A stretch of DNA of 32,399 nucleotides from CAVPEV01 sp963703555. GTDB lineage: Bacteria > Actinomycetota > Actinomycetes > Actinomycetales > Cellulomonadaceae. Below are positions 14,141 through 20,893 of the stretch, piece by piece; the stretch's first letter is position 1, and every line of letters starts with the position of its first letter. A program made the translations under genes and the position numbers. The stretch spans positions 1 through 32,399 of the forward strand of contig CAVPEV010000037.1 in assembly GCA_963703555.1 (NCBI GenBank). The letters are read 5' to 3'. A model generated the notes under the pieces. It had not been told where the DNA came from. It saw only the letters and a program-made list of their open reading frames with translations, and made no database searches.

Positions 14141-15184
14141 TCAGCCGGCGACGCGCGCGGCGAGCTCGGCGCCCACCTCCGCGGTCGACCGTACTCGTCC
14201 GCTCCGCTGGGCCAGGTCCGCCGCCACCGCGTCCTCGATGCGCCGGGCCGGACCGGCGAGCCCCAGGTGGTCCAGCAGCAGCGCCACCGACAGCACCGTG
14301 GCGCTCGGGTCGGCGACCCCCCGGCCCGCGATGTCCGGGGCGGAGCCGTGCACCGGCTCGAACATGCTCGGGCTGGTCCGGTCGGGGTTGATGTTGCCGG
14401 AGGCGGCCAGCCCGATCCCGCCGGTGACCGCCCCGGCGAGGTCGGTGAGGATGTCTCCGAACAGGTTGTCGGTGACGATGACGTCGAACCGCGCGGGGTC
14501 GTTGACGAGGACCATGGTGGCCGCGTCGACATGCAGGTAGTCGACCGTGACCTCGGGGTGCTCGGCGCCGACCGCCTCCACCGTGCGCCGCCACAGGTCA
14601 CCGGCATACACGAGCACGTTGTGCTTGTGCACCAGGGTCAGCCGCCGGCGTGCACGGGACGCCGCGAGGGTGAACGCGTAGCGCACGACACGCTCGACCC
14701 CGAACGCGGTGTTGACACTCACCTCGTTGGCGACCTCGTACGGCGTGCCGACCCGGATCGCACCGCCGTTGCCCACGTACGGGCCCTCGGTGCCCTCCCG
14801 CACGACGAGCAGGTCCACGTCGCCAGGATCGGCCAAGGGCGAGGCGACGCCCGGGTACAGCCGGGCGGGCCGCAGGTTGACGTACTGGTCGAGGGCGAAT
14901 CGCAGCCGCAGCAGCAGACCGCGCTCGAGCACCCCGGAGGGGACCCCCGGGTCGCCCACCGCGCCGAGCAGGATCGCGTCGTGCCGGCGGATGGCGGCCA
15001 GGTCGGCGTCCGTGAGCGTCTCGCCCGTGCGGTGCCAGCGTGCGGCGCCCAGGTCGAAGCGGGTCGTCGTGAGGGCGACGTCCTCGTCGGCCGTCGCGGC
15101 GTCGAGGACCACGAGGCCCTGCTCGACCACCTCCGGACCGATGCCGTCCCCCGCGATGACGGCGAGGCGGATCTCCTGAGGCAT
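14141..15184 (-). CDS. leuB: 3-isopropylmalate dehydrogenase
   Basis: A 347-residue NAD-dependent oxidative decarboxylase of leucine synthesis; the same enzyme commonly handles beta-methylmalate in the citramalate route, which fits cimA nearby. Substrate arginines lie in RLRFALDQYVNLRPARLY (R105 region), with Y136 in REGTEGPYVGNGG, K187 in HKHNVL, and Mg-binding D220, D244 and D248 (HVDAATM, VTDNLFGDILTDLA). NAD-site motif GSAPDIAGRG follows (280-289). The ATG at 15184 sits 6 nt after a TAGGGT -10 element. In M. tuberculosis serA lies just upstream of leuB; here ilvC is directly upstream. Confidence 0.95.
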   Translation of the reverse strand: MPQEIRLAVIAGDGIGPEVVEQGLVVLDAATADEDVALTTTRFDLGAARWHRTGETLTDADLAAIRRHDAILLGAVGDPGVPSGVLERGLLLRLRFALDQYVNLRPARLYPGVASPLADPGDVDLLVVREGTEGPYVGNGGAIRVGTPYEVANEVSVNTAFGVERVVRYAFTLAASRARRRLTLVHKHNVLVYAGDLWRRTVEAVGAEHPEVTVDYLHVDAATMVLVNDPARFDVIVTDNLFGDILTDLAGAVTGGIGLAASGNINPDRTSPSMFEPVHGSAPDIAGRGVADPSATVLSVALLLDHLGLAGPARRIEDAVAADLAQRSGRVRSTAEVGAELAARVAG

Positions 15185-15190
15185 GCGCCG

Positions 15191-15196
15191 ACCCTA
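15191..15196 (-). promoter_or_regulatory. leaderless -10 element of leuB
   Basis: Minus-strand TAGGGT is followed by CGGCGC and the ATG at 15184. No Shine-Dalgarno sequence is present. It lies between the ilvC terminator hairpin and leuB, so leuB-ilvE has its own promoter. Confidence 0.55.
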
Positions 15197-15262
15197 CCGA
15201 GCACCGGGGACCGGTCGGCGTCCCGGTCCAGGATGCGACCAGCGGCCCGGCGCCCGGCGAAC

Positions 15263-15289
15263 CCCCGGCAGACGTCCCTCCTGCCGGGG
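15263..15289 (-). terminator. U-less hairpin after ilvC
   Basis: CCCCGGCAG and CTGCCGGGG form a perfect 9-bp stem with a 9-nt loop, 25 nt after the ilvC stop. There is no U-tract, as in the I-shaped terminators proposed for actinobacteria. Confidence 0.55.
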
Positions 15290-15314
15290 TGCGTGACAGC
15301 CGGACGGTCGGCAG

Positions 15315-16343
15315 TCAGCGGGCGGCGGAACCTTCGACGTAGTCGGTGTCGGACGGCTTCACCCAGGCGAACAGCTTGCGCAGGTCGCGGCCGATCGCCT
15401 CGATGGGGTGGTTCTGCCCCTCGGTGCGCAGCGCGTTGAACTCCGGGGCGCCGGCGTCCTGGTCCGCGATGAACCGGCGGGCGAACGTGCCGTCCTGGAT
15501 GTCCGACAGGACCGCCTTCATGTTCTCCTTGACGTGCGCGTCGATGACCCGCGGGCCGGACACGTAGTCGCCGTACTCGGCGGTGTCGGACACGCTCCAC
15601 CGCTGCTTGGTGATGCCTCCCTCGAAGATCAGGTCGACGATCAGCTTCATCTCGTGGAGCACCTCGAAGTAGGCGATCTCCGGCTGGTAGCCCGCCTCGG
15701 TGAGCGTCTCGAAGCCGTACTGGATGAGGTGCGAGACCCCGCCGCACAGCACCGCCTGCTCGCCGAACAGGTCCGTCTCGGTCTCCTCGGTGAACGTCGT
15801 GCGGATCCCGGCCGCCCGCAGCCCGCCGATGCCCTTGGCGTAGGCCAGGGCGATCTGCCACGCGTCACCTGTGGCGTCCTGCTCGACGGCGACGAGCACC
15901 GGCACGCCGCGGCCGTCGACGTACTCCCGGCGCACCAGGTGGCCGGGGCCCTTCGGGGCGACCATGACGACGTTGACCCCGGCCGGCGCCGTGATGTAGC
16001 CGTACCGGATGTTGAACCCATGGCCGAACACCATGGTGTCGCCGGGCTGCAGGTTCGGGGCGATGTCGTCGGCGTAGACGAACCGCTGGACCTGGTCCGG
16101 CGCCAGCACGACGATGACCTCCGCCTCCGCGACGGCCTGCGCGGTCGACACCACCCGCAGGCCCTGGTCCTCCGCCTTCGCCCGGGACGCGGAGCCCTCC
16201 CGGAGCCCGACCCGGACGTCGATGCCCGAGTCGCGCAGGTTGAGGGCGTGCGCATGCCCCTGGCTGCCGTAGCCGATGACGGCGACCTTCTTGCTGGCGA
16301 GCACGGACAGGTCTGCGTCGTCCTCGTAGAACAGGTCAGCCAC
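15315..16343 (-). CDS. ilvC: ketol-acid reductoisomerase (class I)
   Basis: A 342-residue Mg2+/NADPH enzyme that converts acetolactate and acetohydroxybutyrate to the dihydroxy acids of Val and Ile synthesis. The Rossmann motif is GYGSQGHAHALNLRDSG (24-40), with R48, S51 and S53 in the loop that usually recognises the NADPH phosphate. The catalytic residues include H108 in GHGFN and D191/E195 in ETDLFGEQ. Length is that of the short class I type. The GTG at 16343 is preceded by GAGGAG and opens the conserved VADLFYEDDADL. It is 83 bp after ilvN, with no clear promoter between, so ilvB-ilvN-ilvC is one transcript. Confidence 0.96.
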   Translation of the reverse strand: MADLFYEDDADLSVLASKKVAVIGYGSQGHAHALNLRDSGIDVRVGLREGSASRAKAEDQGLRVVSTAQAVAEAEVIVVLAPDQVQRFVYADDIAPNLQPGDTMVFGHGFNIRYGYITAPAGVNVVMVAPKGPGHLVRREYVDGRGVPVLVAVEQDATGDAWQIALAYAKGIGGLRAAGIRTTFTEETETDLFGEQAVLCGGVSHLIQYGFETLTEAGYQPEIAYFEVLHEMKLIVDLIFEGGITKQRWSVSDTAEYGDYVSGPRVIDAHVKENMKAVLSDIQDGTFARRFIADQDAGAPEFNALRTEGQNHPIEAIGRDLRKLFAWVKPSDTDYVEGSAAR

Positions 16344-16426
16344 GGTGGATCTCCTCGGTGTGTAGTGAGCTGCGGTCTGGGCGTGCACGGCTCGGGTCCC
16401 CGGACGCACCCGGTCCCGGGCGCGGG

Positions 16427-16948
16427 TCAGGCGGGACGGGTCACCCGCTCCAGGGAGCGGTCGGTGATCGACCGGGAACCGCGCCCGATGGCGACGATCC
16501 CGGACTGGACGATCTCCCGGACGCCGAACGGCTCGAGAGCGGCCAGCAGCGCGGCCAGCTTGGCCGGGCTGCCGGTCGCCTCGATCGTGACGGTGTCCGG
16601 CACGACGTCCACCACGTGCGCCCGGAACAGGTCGACGACCTCCAGCACGTGGGTGCGCTGGGCCGCCTCGGCGCGCACCTTGACGAGCAGCAGCTCGCGG
16701 TGCACCGCCGAGTCGTCGAGCTCGACGATCTTGATGACGTTGACGAGCTTGTTGAGCTGCTTGGTGACCTGCTCCAGCGGCAGCTCGTCGACGTCCACGA
16801 CGACGGTGACCCGGGAGACGTCGTCGTTCTCGGTGGGGCCCACGGCCAGGGAGTGGATGTTGAACGCCCGCCGGGAGAACAGCCCCGCGATCCGGGCCAG
16901 CACACCCGGCTTGTTCTCCACGAGCACGGACAACGTGTGACGGCTCAT
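16427..16948 (-). CDS. ilvN: acetolactate synthase small (regulatory) subunit
   Basis: A 173-residue regulatory subunit that activates IlvB and confers valine feedback inhibition. It has an N-terminal ACT domain (about 4-78, starting HTLSVLVENKPGVLARIAGLF) and a second ACT-like domain (about 95-165, with VTIEATGSPAKLAALL). Its ATG shares one base with the ilvB stop (TGATG), and GGAGG within the end of ilvB serves as its ribosome binding site, so the two subunits are translationally coupled, which fits stoichiometric assembly. Confidence 0.96.
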   Translation of the reverse strand: MSRHTLSVLVENKPGVLARIAGLFSRRAFNIHSLAVGPTENDDVSRVTVVVDVDELPLEQVTKQLNKLVNVIKIVELDDSAVHRELLLVKVRAEAAQRTHVLEVVDLFRAHVVDVVPDTVTIEATGSPAKLAALLAALEPFGVREIVQSGIVAIGRGSRSITDRSLERVTRPA

Positions 16949-18843
16949 CACTCTGCCTCCCACTGCGGCGTCAGGCCGCGGGCGTACTGGATCTCGTCGT
17001 TGCTGACGCCCGCCGGCACCATCGGCCACACCATGGCGTTGCGCGAGACCGTGAAGTCCACGACCACCGGCTGGTCGTCGATCTCCAGCGCCTTGCGGAT
17101 CGTGTCATCCACGTCGGCCGCGGACTCGCAGCGCAGGCCGGCACAGCCGTAGGCCTGGGCCAACGCGACGAAGTCCGGGATGCGCCGCGTGCCGTGCCCG
17201 GTCTGCAGCTCGGTGTGGGAGTAGCGCGACTCGTAGAACAGCGTCTGCCACTGGCGCACCATGCCCAGGGACGAGTTGTTGATCACCGCCACCTTGATGG
17301 GGATCTCGTTGATCGCACAGGTCGCCAGCTCCTGGTTGGTCATCTGGAAGCAGCCGTCGCCGTCGATCGCCCAGACCACCCGGTCCGGCTCGCCGACCTT
17401 GGCGCCCATCGCGGCCGGCACGGCGTAGCCCATGGTGCCCAGGCCGCCGGAGTTGATCCAGGACCGGGGCCGCTCGTACCGGATGAACTGCGACGCCCAC
17501 ATCTGGTGCTGCCCGACGCCCGCCACGTACGTCGCCTCCGGCCCGGACAGCGCGCCCAGCCGGGAGATGACGTACTGCGGGGCGGTGAGCCCGTCGACCG
17601 GCTCGTCGTAGCCGAGCGGGAACGTCGTGCGCCAGTCGTCGAGCTGGCGCCACCAGCCCTCCAGGTCCGGCTTGCCGTGCTGGGCGTGCTCCTGCTCCAG
17701 CGCCGGGACCAGGTCGGCGAGGATGTCCTTGAGGTCACCGACGATCGGCACGTCGACGGCCTTGTTCTTGCCGATCTCCGCCGGGTCGATGTCGGCGTGG
17801 ACGACCGTCGCGTGCGGGGCGAAGCTCGTCAGCAGACCCGTCACGCGGTCGTCGAACCGAGCACCGAGCGCCACCACGAGGTCCGCGTGCTGCAGCGCCG
17901 CCACCGCGGCCACCGTCCCGTGCATGCCGGGCATGCCCAGGTGCTGAGGGTGCGAGTCCGGCAGGGCGCCGCGCGCCATGAGCGTCGTGACCACGGCCGC
18001 ACCGGAGGTGTCGACGAGCCGACGCAGCTCGGCCGAGGCGTTGGCCCGCAGCACCCCGCCGCCCACGTAGAGCACCGGGCGGCGCGCGGTGGCCAGCAGC
18101 CGCGCAGCCTCCCGGACCTGCTTGGCGTGCGGCTTCGTCACGGGGTGGTAGCCCGGCAGCCGGAGCTCCGGAGGCCAGGAGAAGGTGGTCCGGGCCTGCA
18201 TGGCCGACTTGGCGATGTCGACCAGGACCGGGCCGGGCCGGCCCGTCGAGGCGATGTGGAACGCCTCGGCGATCACCCGGGGGATGTCGTCGGCCGTCGT
18301 GACGAGGTAGTTGTGCTTGGTCACCGGCAGGGTGATGCCGACGATGTCGGCCTCCTGGAAGGCGTCGGTACCGATCATCGACGCCGCCACCTGGCCGGTC
18401 ACGGCGACCACCGGGATGGAGTCCATGTGGGCGTCGGCCAGTGCCGTGACCAGGTTCGTCGCACCCGGGCCGGAGGTGACCATGCACACCCCGACGCGTC
18501 CGGTGGCGTGCGCATAGCCCGAGGCCGCGTGCCCGGCGCCCTGCTCGTGCCGGACGAGGATGTGGCGCAGCCGGGTGGAGTCCAGCAGCGGGTCGTAGAC
18601 CGGCAGGATCGCTCCGCCGGGCAGGCCGAACACGACCTCCACGCCCGCCTCCTCCAGCGACCGGATGATCGATTCCGCGCCGGAGACCGGCTCGCCCGCG
18701 ACCCGCGGGGCCTGGTCGACGCGTGCCGGCGTGACGGCCGGTACCTGCTCGACGCCGGCCGGCGTGACGGCCGGTACCTGCGGCGCCGGCCGGGACGCCG
18801 AGGGTGCTGGGCGGGGCGGGGCAGAGCGCTGGCCCTGGACCAT
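16948..18843 (-). CDS. ilvB: acetolactate synthase large (catalytic) subunit
   Basis: A 631-residue thiamine-diphosphate enzyme making acetolactate or acetohydroxybutyrate, the committed step of Val/Leu and Ile synthesis. The catalytic glutamate is E100 in VRHEQGAGHAA; the ThDP/Mg motif runs from GDG (495-497) to NN (522-523); FAD-binding and the ALS loops (GMPGMHGT, 303-310) are normal. Before the conserved domain (about residue 52) there is an Ala/Pro/Val-rich extension that contains an 11-residue tandem duplication (QVPAVTPAGVE / QVPAVTPARVD). ATG 18843 has AGGAGG 7 nt upstream. A leader peptide and attenuator precede it. Confidence 0.96.
   Translation of the reverse strand: MVQGQRSAPPRPAPSASRPAPQVPAVTPAGVEQVPAVTPARVDQAPRVAGEPVSGAESIIRSLEEAGVEVVFGLPGGAILPVYDPLLDSTRLRHILVRHEQGAGHAASGYAHATGRVGVCMVTSGPGATNLVTALADAHMDSIPVVAVTGQVAASMIGTDAFQEADIVGITLPVTKHNYLVTTADDIPRVIAEAFHIASTGRPGPVLVDIAKSAMQARTTFSWPPELRLPGYHPVTKPHAKQVREAARLLATARRPVLYVGGGVLRANASAELRRLVDTSGAAVVTTLMARGALPDSHPQHLGMPGMHGTVAAVAALQHADLVVALGARFDDRVTGLLTSFAPHATVVHADIDPAEIGKNKAVDVPIVGDLKDILADLVPALEQEHAQHGKPDLEGWWRQLDDWRTTFPLGYDEPVDGLTAPQYVISRLGALSGPEATYVAGVGQHQMWASQFIRYERPRSWINSGGLGTMGYAVPAAMGAKVGEPDRVVWAIDGDGCFQMTNQELATCAINEIPIKVAVINNSSLGMVRQWQTLFYESRYSHTELQTGHGTRRIPDFVALAQAYGCAGLRCESAADVDDTIRKALEIDDQPVVVDFTVSRNAMVWPMVPAGVSNDEIQYARGLTPQWEAE
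18725..18781 (-). repeat. 33-bp-period duplication in the ilvB 5' coding region
   Basis: A 24-bp identical segment occurs at 18725-18748 and 18758-18781. The 33-bp period keeps the frame and duplicates 11 residues in the disordered N-terminal extension of IlvB. Confidence 0.8.
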
Positions 18844-18874
18844 CGGTGATCCTCCTGCAGCTGCTGGGGTGACA

Positions 18875-18912
18875 CAGAAAGACCCCTCGCGCCCCGGCGG
18901 GGTGAAGGGGTC
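18875..18912 (-). terminator. attenuator terminator in the ilvB leader
   Basis: In the transcript, GACCCCT (18912-18906) pairs with AGGGGTC (18887-18881); an inner GC stem (CCCC/GGGG, 18892-18902) extends it, and TTTCTG follows. It starts 21 nt after the leader peptide stop and ends about 32 nt before the ilvB start. Confidence 0.72.
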
Positions 18913-18933
18913 AGCGCGCCGAACCAGGTGTGG

Positions 18934-18978
18934 TCAGCCGACGCGCCGGTCGGGTACGACGAGGTGGTTCGTGTGCAT
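18934..18978 (-). CDS. leader peptide MHTNHLVVPDRRVG for attenuation of ilvBNC
   Basis: A 14-codon reading frame with consecutive Leu-Val-Val codons (CTC GTC GTA) upstream of a terminator hairpin. The same arrangement is known for ilvB leaders in actinobacteria. CGAACCA in codons 3-5 (18965-18971) can pair with TGGTTCG beyond the stop (18920-18926), giving an early hairpin that a stalled ribosome would disrupt. The ATG lies exactly 6 nt after a TACTGT -10 element, so the leader mRNA itself appears leaderless. Low Leu/Val charging is expected to favour readthrough into ilvB. Confidence 0.78.
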   Translation of the reverse strand: MHTNHLVVPDRRVG

Positions 18979-18984
18979 GGTGCG

Positions 18985-19013
18985 ACAGTACGCAGCCGGC
19001 GCCGCCCTGTCAC
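18985..19013 (-). promoter_or_regulatory. promoter of the ilvBNC operon
   Basis: Minus strand: GTGACA (19013-19008), a 17-bp spacer, then TACTGT (18990-18985), 6 nt before the leader peptide ATG. It is the best -35/-10 pair in the window. Confidence 0.7.
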
Positions 19014-19070
19014 GCAATCCGGCAATCATCTCGAATAGTGGTTCCTGTGTCCGGGATCCGGACGGCACGG

Positions 19071-20804
19071 TCAGGCGGCGCCCACCCGGTACACCCGGGC
19101 TTCCCACGGCCGCAGCCGCAGCTGCGACCCACCCCCTGCCGGGACGGCCTCGTCGTAGTTGCCCAGCACCAGCCGGGCGCGGGCCAGGCGGTCGGTCCAC
19201 TCCTCGCCCAGGTCCGCGACGCGCGCCTCGTCCCCGAACAGGGCGACGACCAGCAGCGTGCTGCCGGCCAAGGTCCGGGTGAAGGCATACACGTGCTCGT
19301 CGTCGGGAAGCAGCATGACGAAGTCGCCGAGGGCGACCACGGGGTCGTCGTGCCGCAGTGCGACGAGCCGGCGGTAGTGGTGGAAGACGGAGTGCGGGTC
19401 GGCGCGCTGCGCCGCGGCGTTGATCGTCGTGCGGTTGGGGTTGACCGCCAGCCAGGGCGTCCCGGTGGTGAACCCCGCCTGCGGCCCGTCGTCCCACTGG
19501 ACGGGGGTACGGGCGTTGTCCCGGCTCATCGCCGCCAGCGCGGCGAGCAGCTGCGACTCGGTGGCCCGGCCGGCAGCGCGCTGCTGGGCCACGTAGTTGA
19601 CGGACTCGATGTCCCGGTACTGGTCCAACCGGGTGAAGTGGGCGTTCGTCATCCCGAGCTCTTCGCCCTGGTACACGTACGGCGTCCCCCGGTGCAGGTG
19701 CAGGACGGTGGCCAGCAGCGTTGCCGACTCCCGTCGGTACCGACCGTCGTTGCCGAACCGCGACACGATCCGCGGCTGGTCGTGGTTGTCCCAGTACAGG
19801 CTGTTCCAGCCGACGTCGGCGAGGCCGGCCTGCCAGCGGCCGAACGTCGCCTTGAGGTCGGTCAGACGTAGCGGACGCACCGCGAACTTGTCCCAGGGCT
19901 CGTGGTCCAGCCCGACGTGCTCGAACTGGAAGACCATGTCCACCTCGTGGCGGGCCGGGTCGGTGAACAGCCTGGCCTGCTCCACGGTCACGCCGGGCAT
20001 CTCCCCGACCGTGAGCAGCCGGTCCGCCCGCCCCGCGAACACCTGCTCGTGCATCTCGGCGAGGAACTCGTGGATCCGGGGACCGCAGGTGTAGAAGGCG
20101 CTGCCGTCCCCGAAGGGTCCGGTGACCACCGGGCCGTCCCGCAGCTCACCCTTGGAGATGAGGTTGATGACATCCATCCGGAAGCCGTCGACCCTGCGGT
20201 CCAACCACCACCGCATCATGTCGTAGACGGCCTCGCGCACCTGGGGGTTCTCCCAGTTGAGGTCCGGCTGCCGGCGACTGAACAGGTGCAGGTAGTACTC
20301 CCCCGTCGCGTCGTCCAGCTGCCAGGCCGGCTCGGAGAAGAACGAGCCCCAGTTCGTCGGCTCGGCGCCGGGGGCGCCGGCGGCCATCCCGTCCCGTGCC
20401 GGCCGCCACCAGTACCAGTCCCGCTTGGGGTTGTCGAGCGACGAGCGGCTCTCGACGAACCACGGGTGCTCGTCGGACGTGTGGTTGACGACCAGGTCCA
20501 GCACCAGCCGCATGCCGCGGGCGTGCACCGCGGCCAGCAGCGCATCGAAGTCCGCCAGCGTCCCGAACGTCGGGTCGATGGCCCGGTAGTCGCTGATGTC
20601 GTAGCCGTTGTCGTCCTGCGGGGAGGCGTACACCGGGGACAGCCACACGACGTCCACGCCGAGCTCGGCCAGGTGGTCCAGGTGTTCCATGACGCCCCGC
20701 AGGTCTCCCACCCCGTCCCCGTCGGAGTCGGCGAAGCTGCGCGGGTACACCTGGTAGACCGTGGCGCGCGTCCACCACGGTGCGTCCTCGACGGTCCAGC
20801 CCAC
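19071..20804 (-). CDS. GH13 alpha-glucosidase (oligo-1,6-glucosidase-like)
   Basis: A 577-residue intracellular glycoside hydrolase, with no signal peptide, that releases glucose from short alpha-glucans. Catalytic residues are D211 (nucleophile, GFRMDVIN), E268 (acid/base, VGEMPG) and D342 (NHDQPR); region I is DLVVNHTSDEHPWF (103-116). The residue after the nucleophile is Val, which in characterised relatives marks alpha-1,6 rather than alpha-1,4 preference. GGAGG lies 6 nt before the GTG at 20804; a GTG one codon upstream is too close to it. The gene sits between ilvD and ilvB, separated from ilvD by a strong hairpin. It has no obvious link to amino acid synthesis. Confidence 0.92.
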   Translation of the reverse strand: MGWTVEDAPWWTRATVYQVYPRSFADSDGDGVGDLRGVMEHLDHLAELGVDVVWLSPVYASPQDDNGYDISDYRAIDPTFGTLADFDALLAAVHARGMRLVLDLVVNHTSDEHPWFVESRSSLDNPKRDWYWWRPARDGMAAGAPGAEPTNWGSFFSEPAWQLDDATGEYYLHLFSRRQPDLNWENPQVREAVYDMMRWWLDRRVDGFRMDVINLISKGELRDGPVVTGPFGDGSAFYTCGPRIHEFLAEMHEQVFAGRADRLLTVGEMPGVTVEQARLFTDPARHEVDMVFQFEHVGLDHEPWDKFAVRPLRLTDLKATFGRWQAGLADVGWNSLYWDNHDQPRIVSRFGNDGRYRRESATLLATVLHLHRGTPYVYQGEELGMTNAHFTRLDQYRDIESVNYVAQQRAAGRATESQLLAALAAMSRDNARTPVQWDDGPQAGFTTGTPWLAVNPNRTTINAAAQRADPHSVFHHYRRLVALRHDDPVVALGDFVMLLPDDEHVYAFTRTLAGSTLLVVALFGDEARVADLGEEWTDRLARARLVLGNYDEAVPAGGGSQLRLRPWEARVYRVGAA

Positions 20805-20843
20805 CACTGCCCTCCAGCGACGTCCTCGGTACGGGAGCTGACC

Positions 20844-20880
20844 CCGTCGACCTGCCCCGTGCACCCGGGCAGGTCGACGG
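20844..20880 (-). terminator. long U-less hairpin after ilvD
   Basis: CCGTCGACCTGCCC and GGGCAGGTCGACGG form a perfect 14-bp stem with a 9-nt loop, 13 nt after the ilvD stop and 39 bp before the glucosidase start. There is no U-tract. It probably ends ilvD transcripts or protects the 3' end. Confidence 0.65.
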
Positions 20881-20893
20881 TCCCACCCACATA

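Noticed and set aside
13322..15439. Long plus-strand open frames opposite ilvE and leuB, and similar frames opposite most minus-strand genes
   Set aside because: They mirror conserved genes and encode low-complexity Arg/Asp/Gly/Val-rich sequence without motifs or ribosome binding sites.
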